A DNA stretch of 64,000 bases. Source: Aphrocallistes beatrix (taxonomy: Eukaryota; Porifera; Hexactinellida; Sceptrulophora; Aphrocallistidae). Within the stretch, counting starts at the first letter, position 1; every line of letters starts with the position of its first letter. The notes beneath the pieces were generated by a model that was given only the letters and a program-made list of their open reading frames with translations, was not told the origin of the DNA and did no database searches. Where the stretch lies: the NCBI GenBank assembly GCA_963281255.1, contig OY725488.1, forward strand, positions 124,001 to 188,000, written 5' to 3'. This document shows, piece by piece, positions 56,092-64,000 of this stretch. The position numbers and the translations under genes are program-made.

Positions 56092-57465
56092 ATGTCGCTA
56101 CCCTCGCTTAGGAAGCTAGCAGTCTATTCAGCGGAGCTAGCTTGCTCTCAGCTGAGTCGGTCTCTGCACGCGTCCGGGAGGGGGAGCTTGAAGCGGGAGC
56201 TGGAGGAGAGAAGCCTGCTCTACCAGGTGACAGATGATGCTCTGCTGGAGAGGTTGGAGAAAGGGGGTGAAGTTGTCTACCTAGGAATAGATCCCACTGC
56301 CGACAGTTTGCACATCGGGCACCTGAAACCAATATCCTGTCTTGCGCACATCCTCCTCCGGGGCAATAGAGGCATCCTGCTGATAGGGGGCGCTACCGCC
56401 AGGATCGGGGACCCCAGTGGAAGAGAGAGTGAGAGATCTCTTCTCGCACCTGAAACGACCCGGTTCAACTCGACCAGCATAGCAGAGATGCTCTGCAAAA
56501 TAACTCGCTCTTTGGGCGTGTCCGATCGAGTTACGTTAGTCAACAATGAAGATTGGTACGAAAATCTAAACATCCTAGATTTCTTCTCTCAGGTGGGGCC
56601 CTCCTTGCGTCTGTCCGCCATGCTTGGGAAAGACAGTGTGAAGAGTCGACTAAGAGTCTCGAACGGACTGAGCTATCAAGAGTTCTCTTACCAGGCTTTC
56701 CAAGCCTACGACTTCTATCAGCTGAACAGGCGTTACGGGTGTGCAACTCAGTTGGGCGGGGCGGACCAATGGGGCAACATCACCGCCGGGTGTGACTTGG
56801 TTAGGAAGCTCTCTAGCTCTAGCGTGTACGGCTTGACGACACAGCTGTTAGTGGATAGCCAAGGGAACAAGCTGGGGAAATCTATCGGGGGATATCCTGG
56901 TAGCACCTTATGGCTATCTTCCTCGAAGACATCTCCCTTTACCCTCTACCAGTCTTTCTTGAGGCTGGATGACGTCACCTGTCTCCAGATGATCAGGCAG
57001 TTCTTACCTCTCCCGTTAGGGGAGGTAGAGCTAATCGAGAGGGAGCATTCGAAGATTCTGGAAAAGAGGGTCGGACAGAGGAAACTAGCCTCTGACGTCA
57101 CTCGAATGGTTCATGGAGATGAAGAGTTGAAATTCGTAGAGATGGCAACCAGACTCGCTTTTGAGAATTTCTCCTATTTAGAGGAAATGCAAGATGGTGA
57201 AATTTCTGGCGTAATTAGAAATGTACCTCACGTCAAGCTATCTCTGCAACAAAATGCTGGTCTTAGTTTGAAAGAAATTCTCCTCAATAGTGGTCATACT
57301 CCAAACTTGGAAATGGCTCAAACCGCTTGTTCTCAAAGTTTGAGAGTTAACGGAATGAGGATGATGAATGCAGACGAAGTATTCACTCCTGACAACTTTG
57401 TGAGACGCAATCTCTCAATCTTCAAAACAGGCAAAATTGTAACCTTTGTTCTTTGGAAAGAATAG
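56092..57465 (+). CDS. YARS2: Mitochondrial tyrosyl-tRNA synthetase
   Basis: Class I aminoacyl-tRNA synthetase charging mitochondrial tRNA-Tyr. 457 residues, single exon (human YARS2 477). The N-terminus MSLPSLRKLAVYSAELACSQ is a plausible targeting sequence. The Rossmann fold shows YLGIDPTADSLHIGHLKPIS (HIGH motif) and GGATARIGDPSGR; tyrosine recognition is in YQAFQAYDFYQL and QLGGADQWGNI; the KMSKS-equivalent is KLGKS in DSQGNKLGKSIGG, as in bacterial-type TyrRS. A C-terminal S4-like domain (SLKEILLNSGH...CSQSLRVNGMRM) is present. No defect seen. Confidence 0.96.
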   Translation: MSLPSLRKLAVYSAELACSQLSRSLHASGRGSLKRELEERSLLYQVTDDALLERLEKGGEVVYLGIDPTADSLHIGHLKPISCLAHILLRGNRGILLIGGATARIGDPSGRESERSLLAPETTRFNSTSIAEMLCKITRSLGVSDRVTLVNNEDWYENLNILDFFSQVGPSLRLSAMLGKDSVKSRLRVSNGLSYQEFSYQAFQAYDFYQLNRRYGCATQLGGADQWGNITAGCDLVRKLSSSSVYGLTTQLLVDSQGNKLGKSIGGYPGSTLWLSSSKTSPFTLYQSFLRLDDVTCLQMIRQFLPLPLGEVELIEREHSKILEKRVGQRKLASDVTRMVHGDEELKFVEMATRLAFENFSYLEEMQDGEISGVIRNVPHVKLSLQQNAGLSLKEILLNSGHTPNLEMAQTACSQSLRVNGMRMMNADEVFTPDNFVRRNLSIFKTGKIVTFVLWKE

Positions 57466-57680
57466 TCAGTATTTCGAGGTCATTAATCACATGCTCGTGC
57501 GACTTCCTGCTTTGTCTTATCGTTAGCATAGTTTAAAAATTAAGAACAAATCAATCTTTTAAATCAATTAACTGATCTCCCACAATTTCAACTTCCATTG
57601 TTTTGCAATCAATATTATTGAGCAATGACCTTATCGCATACGTAGAGCTATTCATAACATTTTAGATTCCGAGATATTCG

Positions 57681-57917
57681 ATGGAGTTTGATATGGATAG
57701 CTTGCTGCATTTTGGGCTGGCTATTGGAGCCGTCTTTCAGCTGATTTGCATACTTGCGATTATCGTCTTACCGTCTCAAGATGATAAAAAGGAGAAGGAG
57801 GATACTAGTCCTGAGGAATCAACAACAACAACAGTAATGAAGGGACCAAGCAAACCGGCAAGCAGTGGAACATTAACCAAACGAAATAAAGGAAGAGAGA
57901 AGAAGCTGAAGAAATAG
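57681..57917 (+). CDS. MANBAL: MANBAL homologue, small membrane protein
   Basis: 78 residues. The hydrophobic segment LLHFGLAIGAVFQLICILAI followed by IVLP closely matches [20 protein letters not shown] of vertebrate MANBAL. A Thr/Ser-rich linker and strongly basic C-terminus (TKRNKGREKKLKK) also agree. Single-pass membrane protein of unknown function, named in vertebrates for its position next to MANBA-like. Single exon, about 215 bp after YARS2. Confidence 0.9.
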   Translation: MEFDMDSLLHFGLAIGAVFQLICILAIIVLPSQDDKKEKEDTSPEESTTTTVMKGPSKPASSGTLTKRNKGREKKLKK

Positions 57918-58160
57918 TTCGTGCGTTGAAGAATTCCAATTCGATCACTTTCCTCCATTTTGCTCTTCATTTTATTTTTATCTTAATTAACTACAGCTTT
58001 TAATTTTAATTCTCTCTGAATAACATGTTTCATTTCGATATGCAATTACAAGTTCTAGAACATTACTAAACATGGAGCAAACCTAATTTCTACTTCGAAA
58101 GTCCTAACAATATGAACATAATCATAAAAATAACAAAATTTCAATCTTAAAATATCTCTT

Positions 58161-58976
58161 TCAAGCACATTTTGTATTCTTCATTTCATTTTTCTCTTGC
58201 AGTTGAGTTGGGTGGAGATAAGTTCCTAAAAGTTTGTCACAAAAGGTGAAGTATTGCCCGTAATTGTAAATGAACAAGGAATGATGGTCTGTGTGGTGAG
58301 CTGATCCGTTTATCACACTCTCCAGAACTTTAGGTACCGAGTAGGTGCTATCGTGAATCGAAATAGTCCAGAAATTGACGAAAACGAACAAAATTAAGTA
58401 GAGAATCTTATTGAAAGGGAAAAAGAATACAAATAGGTGATAGGGAAGACTTTGCAGAAAGCCGTCTACTGGGTGGAATGCGTGGCTAGCGAAAGGTGTC
58501 GAGATGATCCAACGGTGGTGAGGCTTGTGGATGTTCTTGTACATCCACGTGGATTCATGAAACCCGCGATGGATTATGTAAATTAAAATGTCGGAAAATA
58601 AGAGGAAAAAGAAGATTGAGCTAAAGAAGTAGCTCAGTCCATATTCCAATGGGTCGTAGTATAGCTTGCTATACCCTCTGATCTCGAAGAGGACGCAGGT
58701 CAGAGTGGGGAAACTCATCCAAAACAGGCTAACTACGGCATATGTTATTTCCTTCTTCACTTGATTGGGCAAGAACTTCCGATCATCCATGAGCGAATGG
58801 TCAAACAGGAAATAGAACGCCAATGTCGCGAATGCCAGATATAACACCCACGCGAATATTAACAAGATTAGCCAAGTCGTGAGGGCTTGTCTCAGTATCC
58901 AGTCTTCATCCCACGTTTTAGGGTAGATGTGTGGAGTGAGAAGGTAGCGGTCCAATATTCCTAAAACTAGATCCAT
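58161..58976 (-). CDS. SC5D: Lathosterol oxidase (sterol C5-desaturase)
   Basis: ER enzyme introducing the C5-C6 double bond of sterols, late in cholesterol-type synthesis. ATG at 58976 gives 271 residues starting MDLVLGILDRYLLTPHIYP, like the human start. The di-iron histidine boxes are present: HRGFH, HKPHH and SAHHTDHH. TPFASHAFHPVDGFLQSLPY and WTISIHDSTY are near-identical to vertebrate SC5D. Four or five membrane helices. The C-terminal tail is short. It suggests that the organism carries out at least this late step of sterol synthesis. Confidence 0.96.
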   Translation of the reverse strand: MDLVLGILDRYLLTPHIYPKTWDEDWILRQALTTWLILLIFAWVLYLAFATLAFYFLFDHSLMDDRKFLPNQVKKEITYAVVSLFWMSFPTLTCVLFEIRGYSKLYYDPLEYGLSYFFSSIFFFLLFSDILIYIIHRGFHESTWMYKNIHKPHHRWIISTPFASHAFHPVDGFLQSLPYHLFVFFFPFNKILYLILFVFVNFWTISIHDSTYSVPKVLESVINGSAHHTDHHSLFIYNYGQYFTFCDKLLGTYLHPTQLQEKNEMKNTKCA

Positions 58977-59592
58977 TATACTGAACAACAAATAATGCTT
59001 TGACCTCAGATAAGTATATATATCTATCCATAATGGGGTTAATGTTCATGTAAATATCGCCTCATTGATCTCATGTCATGTTCGTGAATCAACTGATATA
59101 TCTTGGCGATGGTTTGCACTGTATGTAGGCTATACTGTAAGACTTTATGTTGCATTTCTGTTGGTGCATGTACTATGTATGACAGCACATAATCGCCTGT
59201 TAACCGTTCTAAACTTTAGGTTAGGTCAAACTGTTATTAGAGGAGAAATTTAAGTTTGTTATACAAAAAACACATTGAAATTATATACACAGATTCTGGA
59301 TTCAATAATTTATTACATTTTTGCATGTCTTTTAATAAAGGATACAAACAATTTAAACACCATTAATAAATTGGTTATTAACTTTGCAACACATATATAC
59401 ATATACTATATACGTATATATCCGTATGTATCTAATATGTTACATATTTAGTAATTAATCAATTGAACATTGCAATACGATTAAATAGAAGTTCGTATCA
59501 GTTTGAAGATCTAGAGAGATTGTATCAAAACCTGGAATAACACTCTAAACTTATCAACTAAATCGAATCGAATTTATTCTATTTATTCTCAA
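58977..59592. other. Divergent intergenic region
   Basis: 616 AT-rich bp between SC5D (-) and MED4 (+), containing both promoters. The frame at 59065-59253 has no recognisable feature. A run of tatatacatatac-type sequence is at about 59390-59430. Confidence 0.45.
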
Positions 59593-60336
59593 ATGAATGT
59601 TCCAAAAATAAACTTCGATCAGCCAGTAAAGAAGCTGCTCCTCGCCACCCTGAAAGACTATGCATCCCTTTCAAATTCTCTTTTTGATATGATCAATGAT
59701 CCCTCAAAGACGTCCACCGTCGCGACTTCAGACGCTTCTTCCTCACAACAAGGTCCAGACTCCGCGCTCAAAGACTTGATGTCTCAGCTGATTGAGAAAG
59801 ACAGTGAGATTCACAAAATTCTAGATGTTGCGTGCCATCAACACAAATCCTATTTGGAGCTCCAGTCATCCAAGCAGGAACTAATGAATCTGACTCAGCA
59901 TCTTCACGATATCCAGAAAAGTCTAATCGAGAACGAGTCCGTGTTGGAACAGTCGATCAAGGATGCTGAGAACTTATTAGACCTGTACGAAGACTCTAAG
60001 AAGAGTACGATTAATACAGACCAACTGATTACTTACGCGCATAGGATAAGTTTCGGAGGTGTCCTCGGTTCTCCTATGGGGTGGGATGGACCGCGCTTTT
60101 CAGAAAGACCCTACCCTACGGATTCAGAGATGCGTAGAGGAGCACTTGGGCGCCTTAGCAACCTACCACCTGCCGAGGCCCAGCCTACTGCCCGTTTATC
60201 TACTAGACAACCGACATCTCTGCCAGGAATGCAAGTTTCTACTCTATCGCACAGTTCTTACCCCACTTCTAAAGTCGAAGTAGAAGGAACGAGTGAAGAT
60301 ACCTCTTCATCCTCTAACTCTGATGATTCTTCTTAA
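59593..60336 (+). CDS. MED4: Mediator complex subunit 4
   Basis: Middle-module subunit of Mediator, linking activators to RNA polymerase II. 247 residues, single exon. The coiled coil (LKDLMSQLIEKDSEIHKILD, ELMNLTQHLHDIQKSLIENE) is followed by the conserved MED4 signature: LITYAHRISFGGVLGSP, W-x-G, RPYPTDSEMRRGALGRL, matching IIKYAHRISA and RPYPTDLEMRSGLLGQM in vertebrates. A Ser/Asp-rich tail (GTSEDTSSSSNSDDSS) resembles the acidic end of MED4. Full length relative to human (270). Confidence 0.94.
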   Translation: MNVPKINFDQPVKKLLLATLKDYASLSNSLFDMINDPSKTSTVATSDASSSQQGPDSALKDLMSQLIEKDSEIHKILDVACHQHKSYLELQSSKQELMNLTQHLHDIQKSLIENESVLEQSIKDAENLLDLYEDSKKSTINTDQLITYAHRISFGGVLGSPMGWDGPRFSERPYPTDSEMRRGALGRLSNLPPAEAQPTARLSTRQPTSLPGMQVSTLSHSSYPTSKVEVEGTSEDTSSSSNSDDSS

Positions 60337-60623
60337 CCTGACTTTGTAGGGTTAATAAGATGCCTTTGTAGGTCGAGTTATTCACCTAATTCCATACGTC
60401 ACCTACTCACAATAGAATCTTCTGTTTTTCATTTCAGATGCCATAGAAATCATTATTATCCAAATTTTCAAAAGAATAAATATTCTCGAAGCCATTGTCA
60501 TATTATTTTTTGTCATCTTGTAGTAACAATAATTACATAGGCAACTATTACAGATTTTATAAATACTCTTATTAATATGCTAAATTTTTAAAATAATATC
60601 AACTGCTTGATTTGTTATGCAAA
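60337..60623. other. Short spacer
   Basis: 287 AT-rich bases between MED4 and the DUF4476-like gene, same strand. Nothing recognised. Confidence 0.4.
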
Positions 60624-61265
60624 ATGGATAAAATTAAATTCAAAGATTTGATGGATGCTTTGAATTCGAAAAGATATAATGTTGATAAATTTGCAATCAT
60701 AGAATGCTACTGTGCGACTCGTTTTACAATTGGACAAATCCGTTTACTTTTTGCGAGCCTTTCGACCTCAATTTTTCGTTACAGAGCACTTCTGGTCCTT
60801 ATTGAGTACATGCCGGAGTTAGATGAACAAAATGCTCTTCACATTGTGAATGCTGTGTCTGAGTGTGAATCCCACCGCGAGATAAGACTGAGGACATTGA
60901 AACGACTGATCGAGTCTAACAAGTTGCCTGACCCTGGTTTGATAGAATCTGTTTATCAGATTATTGGGCTGTCAGATATCGACTCGACTCATCGAGATGT
61001 CAAAGAAATAGACCTTGCAATCCAAGTTGTGTCAGATAACCAAACACTCGAATCTTTAGAACTATCTTACTCTCAAAATACCAAACAATTACCAAATGCT
61101 AGCTCAAACAAAGATTCTCGGAAGCAACGATTTCAAGATCAGAGGAAGTACATGCTGAATAACCGGATATATCCCTTGACTATGCCGTCTAGATTTGAAA
61201 TAGAGGAATGTGATTCAGCTAGTACTCTTGATGCTAAGGTTGCACCGAAATGCTGCTTTTTATAA
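60624..61265 (+). CDS. DUF4476-like protein with C-terminal CaaX-like box
   Basis: 213 residues from ATG at 60624 (an upstream in-frame TTG is not a eukaryotic start). Residues about 3-110 show two helical repeats: FKDLMDALNSKRYNVDKFAI ... FTIGQIRLLFASLSTSIFRY ... ALLVLIEYM, then HREIRLRTLKRLIESNKLPD. This pattern (F-x-x-x-L ... F-x-x-x-Q-x-x-x-L-L ... R-x-x-A-L) resembles DUF4476, found at the N-terminus of PROSER1 in animals; here it stands alone. The C-terminus is basic then ends KCCFL, where CCFL fits C-a-a-X with X = Leu (geranylgeranylation-type). Function unknown; both assignments are by eye. Confidence 0.65.
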   Translation: MDKIKFKDLMDALNSKRYNVDKFAIIECYCATRFTIGQIRLLFASLSTSIFRYRALLVLIEYMPELDEQNALHIVNAVSECESHREIRLRTLKRLIESNKLPDPGLIESVYQIIGLSDIDSTHRDVKEIDLAIQVVSDNQTLESLELSYSQNTKQLPNASSNKDSRKQRFQDQRKYMLNNRIYPLTMPSRFEIEECDSASTLDAKVAPKCCFL

Positions 61266-62701
61266 TTTAAGCTCTAATTATGGTTGATTATTTGTACGTA
61301 TTATGACATCAATATAACATTTCACTTGTAGTACTGAATTGTTACCCCATTCCAAATTTCAGATTTTATCTTTGACTTTTAGAACCAACTGGCAAATAGT
61401 AGCTGGATATACTCTGACGTCTGCCACCATTGCTATGTATTTTTATTTCAAAGTTTTGAATGAAGTTAAAACATATATCATGTTGGCACACCGCATCGAT
61501 TATAAAATTAGCTATATATGCTCACTGACACTTCTCATATCTAATTTTAACACTGACATTCAACATTGTAGTAGTTTGCCTTTAAACCTTTTGATTGATA
61601 AATGTATCATATATTCTTAATTAATTAATGCCGCTGTGACACTAAAATCCATTTTGATTCAACCTCTATGTTATGTAGCATGCTGTTGTTTTATTAGTGA
61701 TGTGTAATGGCCATGCACTTACACACAAACATCAGTGACTCACTGGTGATGGTACATACCACATGCTATTACGAAGCAGATAAAGCAGTTCCGACTACGC
61801 ATAAGATTGCTTTATTATTAATGCTTAGAAATTTATCTTCACACACTTAACTACCGTATAAATAACTATTCTAGTTAGTTGGTCATTACTTTGTAGTGAC
61901 AGACGACTGATTCATTTTCTGCACTTCAGTGATTCAACGGTATCTATATACAGTCGACTCCGCTTAATAGGGCCACATTGGTCAGAGGACATTTTGACCC
62001 GATTAAGCGGAGAACCCTATTAACCGAAAATATTTTGTATTAGCTTCTATGTGTGAGAGCTATTCCGGTCCTGCCAAAAGTGGCCCGATTAAGCGGAGTC
62101 GACTGTATTTACCCAGGGTCAATAGTATTAATATTTTTTTCGGTAACCTAAGGTTAATGCGCCGCCCACGACATAATAGCAACAAGAACATGTACCCAGT
62201 GGTCCCCACAACAGTAGTTTTTCAAATGTTGCTTTTTGAGAAGGAAAATTATAATTTGACAAAACCAATCATAAACTCTTCGATAGATATCAAAAAAGAA
62301 AAATGGTGCACGACAGTAATAGCAGTATTTTTTCACACCTTTGAATTAATTGATTCTTTTCATTATGTGGATTTCAAATTTGAAAGTAAGTACGCGTAAA
62401 TGAACTCGATTGTTATTGTTTGCCCTGTCACTCCTCTCAATGACAAATTATTTGAAAACTTATTTGTTCCCTAACAACCATTAGCTGTAATGGAATACAT
62501 TGTAAAACCTAGCAACTGATTCCTTCTAACCTTAGCTAACTCCTTGGTTTTAGCTTCGCTGTTGCTGGCATATTAAAGCACTATGGTCATATATAAACTA
62601 CTTGAAGACTGCTCAAAGCTCGAGCTTTTATATCAATCAATTTTTGTAAATCAAAATTAGTTGATCCCTCTTCTAAAGTGACATTCGCACAAACATACAC
62701 C
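61266..62701. other. Intergenic region upstream of KDM5
   Basis: 1.4 kb AT-rich sequence with one MITE (61951-62105). The frame at 62049-62399 overlaps the MITE and is not a gene. Expected to hold the KDM5 promoter and possibly a 5' untranslated exon. Confidence 0.5.
61951..62105 (-). mobile_element. pogo/Tigger-type MITE, family 2 copy 2
   Basis: 155 bp, ends CAGTCGACTCCGCTTAAT and AAGCGGAGTCGACTG, TA on both sides (61949-61950, 62106-62107). Opposite orientation to 12176-12350 and about 20 bp shorter. The terminal inverted repeats are nearly perfect, so this copy looks younger. Confidence 0.88.
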
Positions 62702-64000
62702 ATGCACTCCGAATGCCCTAATCAACTTTCTGACATTCAAGATTGTCCGATTTTTGAACCGACCAAGGAAGAATTCACGGACCCTATCGATTATATCACA
62801 AAGATCCGTCCCATAGGAGAGAAAACAGGAATTGTGAAAATAAGACCACCCTCGGATTGGAAACCTCCTTTTTGTCGACACCCAGAGCAGTTCCTCTTCT
62901 CCCCTCGGATCCAATGTCTGAAAGAGGTCGAAGGTGTCAACAGAATGAAACTGAATTTCACAGATAACTTCATACACTTTTGGGATCTCCATGGGCAAAA
63001 GATAATAAAACCGATTGTAGGGGGACAGCCTCTTGACCTTTACAAATTCTTTGACCTGGTCAACAAAGAGGGGGGATACAATCTGACTTGCACTCGTAAA
63101 CTTTGGTCCGGTATCGGCAGACAATTAGGACTTAATTCTGATGTCCAATGGTCCAGTGTACTAAAGGATAAGTACCGCAAGCTACTCTACCCCTTTGAAT
63201 ATTTCATAAAACTCCGCTGCTTACTTTACAGGGGAGAAAAGTTGAACGATTGTTTTTATTCCAGTCCTAGAGGTAAGATACGCCCTCTCTTTCCTGTCTA
63301 CATCCAATATGAGGAGGTGATGTGCTATGCAGTGGAGAGCAAGTCCAACAAATCTGCTCCGGACCTAGGACCCATTGTTCCCGCTTCCGCAGACAACAGT
63401 GGTACCATCCCCTCCCGCTCGGGACAGGGTCGGGATATAATGTGCCAGGCTTGCAACAAAGGAGATGAAGAACATGTGCTACTCATCTGTGAGAGCTGCG
63501 AAGCTGGCTTTCACACATTTTGTCTCTACCCCGCCTTGGAATCTGTCCCCCCTGGGGACTGGCGCTGTCCGGGCTGTATCCACAGGTTGTATACCCCGTC
63601 GAGTTCCTTTGGGTTTGAGCATTCTAAGCAAACCTACACACTCAGCACTTTTTCACACCTTGCAAACTTGTTCAAACGCAACTACTTCGACCAGCCTATA
63701 GACGAGGTTCCCTACAGCCTGGTAGAGAGGGAGTTCTGGTGTCTTCTCGCCTCGCCTGAGACCCCTGTCGAAGTCCAGTACGGGGCGGACCTGCACTCCT
63801 CCCAGCACGGGAGCGGGTTCCCTTGTTCCCCCAGTGATTGCTACCCTTCTGAGGAGCACTACATTGAGAGCGGTTGGAATTTAAACAACATCGCGTACCT
63901 GGAGGGGTGTGTCCTGAAACACGTGCCGGGAGACATCAGCGGACTAAAGAAGCCCTGGCTGTATGTCGGTATGTGTTTCTCCACCTTTTGCTGGCACGTT
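62702..64000 (+). CDS. KDM5: KDM5/JARID1 H3K4 demethylase, 5' part (cut by window edge)
   Basis: Demethylase of H3K4me3/me2. An uninterrupted frame of 433 codons runs off the right edge. JmjN: CPIFEPTKEEFTDPIDYI, KIRPIGEKTGIVKIRPPSDW. ARID at about residues 70-170 (MKLNFTDNFIHFWDLHGQKI, LDLYKFFDLVNKEGGYNL). PHD1 at about 246-293 (CQACNKGDEEHVLLICESCE, FHTFCLYPALESVPPGDWRC), complete C4HC3 set. JmjC begins at about 405 (VPGDISGLKKPWLYVGMCFS) and the window ends at CWHV, whose His is the first iron ligand. The domain order JmjN-ARID-PHD-JmjC is diagnostic. No intron in the visible part. Confidence 0.96.
   Translation, partial: MHSECPNQLSDIQDCPIFEPTKEEFTDPIDYITKIRPIGEKTGIVKIRPPSDWKPPFCRHPEQFLFSPRIQCLKEVEGVNRMKLNFTDNFIHFWDLHGQKIIKPIVGGQPLDLYKFFDLVNKEGGYNLTCTRKLWSGIGRQLGLNSDVQWSSVLKDKYRKLLYPFEYFIKLRCLLYRGEKLNDCFYSSPRGKIRPLFPVYIQYEEVMCYAVESKSNKSAPDLGPIVPASADNSGTIPSRSGQGRDIMCQACNKGDEEHVLLICESCEAGFHTFCLYPALESVPPGDWRCPGCIHRLYTPSSSFGFEHSKQTYTLSTFSHLANLFKRNYFDQPIDEVPYSLVEREFWCLLASPETPVEVQYGADLHSSQHGSGFPCSPSDCYPSEEHYIESGWNLNNIAYLEGCVLKHVPGDISGLKKPWLYVGMCFSTFCWHV

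Noticed and set aside
62049-62399. Plus-strand frame upstream of KDM5
   Set aside because: It begins inside the pogo-type MITE and shows no protein-like conservation.

Overview
The window looks like nuclear DNA from an animal, probably an invertebrate and possibly an early-branching lineage. The evidence is an AT-rich, non-coding background with coding islands on both strands, GT-AG introns from about 60 bp to 3.2 kb, no operons, and a gene set typical of animals: LUFS/SSBP, PTTG1IP, DAPP1, WDR35/IFT121, TMEM41B, NUP58, KDM3, KDM5, MED4. I cannot name the phylum or species. Intron density is uneven. PMS2, NUP58, the PITP and the visible KDM5 part have no intron, KDM3 has one, while WDR35 keeps ten.

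Layout. 1-4188 (-): 5' part of an SSBP-like LUFS gene with a 3.2 kb first intron full of repeats. 4.2-8 kb: non-coding with a hAT-type element. 8.0-9.0 kb (+): small basic protein with a PP1-docking-like motif. 9.3-25.3 kb (-): PITP, three tandem PTTG1IP paralogues, acid phosphatase, a small membrane protein, a coiled-coil/PDZ protein, a double-PH coiled-coil protein, TRMT10C-like methyltransferase, GMP reductase, and a PH-Costars-LIM protein. 26.1-36.6 kb (-): PMS2, WDR35/IFT121 and a YTH-domain protein. 37.5 kb (+): DAPP1-like SH2-PH adaptor. 39.7-40.8 kb (-): TMEM41B. 41-42.2 kb: a composite Tigger/pogo-like transposon with palindromic tandem repeats and a nested Mutator-like MITE. 44.2-57.9 kb (+): NUP58, a triple-CH tail-anchored protein, KDM3, YARS2, MANBAL. 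58.2 kb (-): SC5D. 59.6-64 kb (+): MED4, a DUF4476-like protein ending in a CaaX-like box, and the 5' part of KDM5.

The genes do not form a pathway. They are mostly housekeeping and regulatory genes. Loose themes are chromatin and transcription (SSBP, KDM3, KDM5, MED4), phosphoinositide and PH-domain signalling (PITP, DAPP1, two other PH genes), and mitochondrial translation or tRNA work (YARS2, TRMT10C). The non-coding space carries at least four nonautonomous DNA-transposon families, several as pairs with recognisable target-site duplications. The most unusual observations are the PH-Costars-LIM architecture, the triple-CH protein with a C-terminal membrane anchor, a NUP58 whose FG repeats are replaced by an FQG decapeptide array, and the PTTG1IP triplication. 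All splice sites were read by eye; where reading-frame phases could be checked through a whole gene they were consistent.
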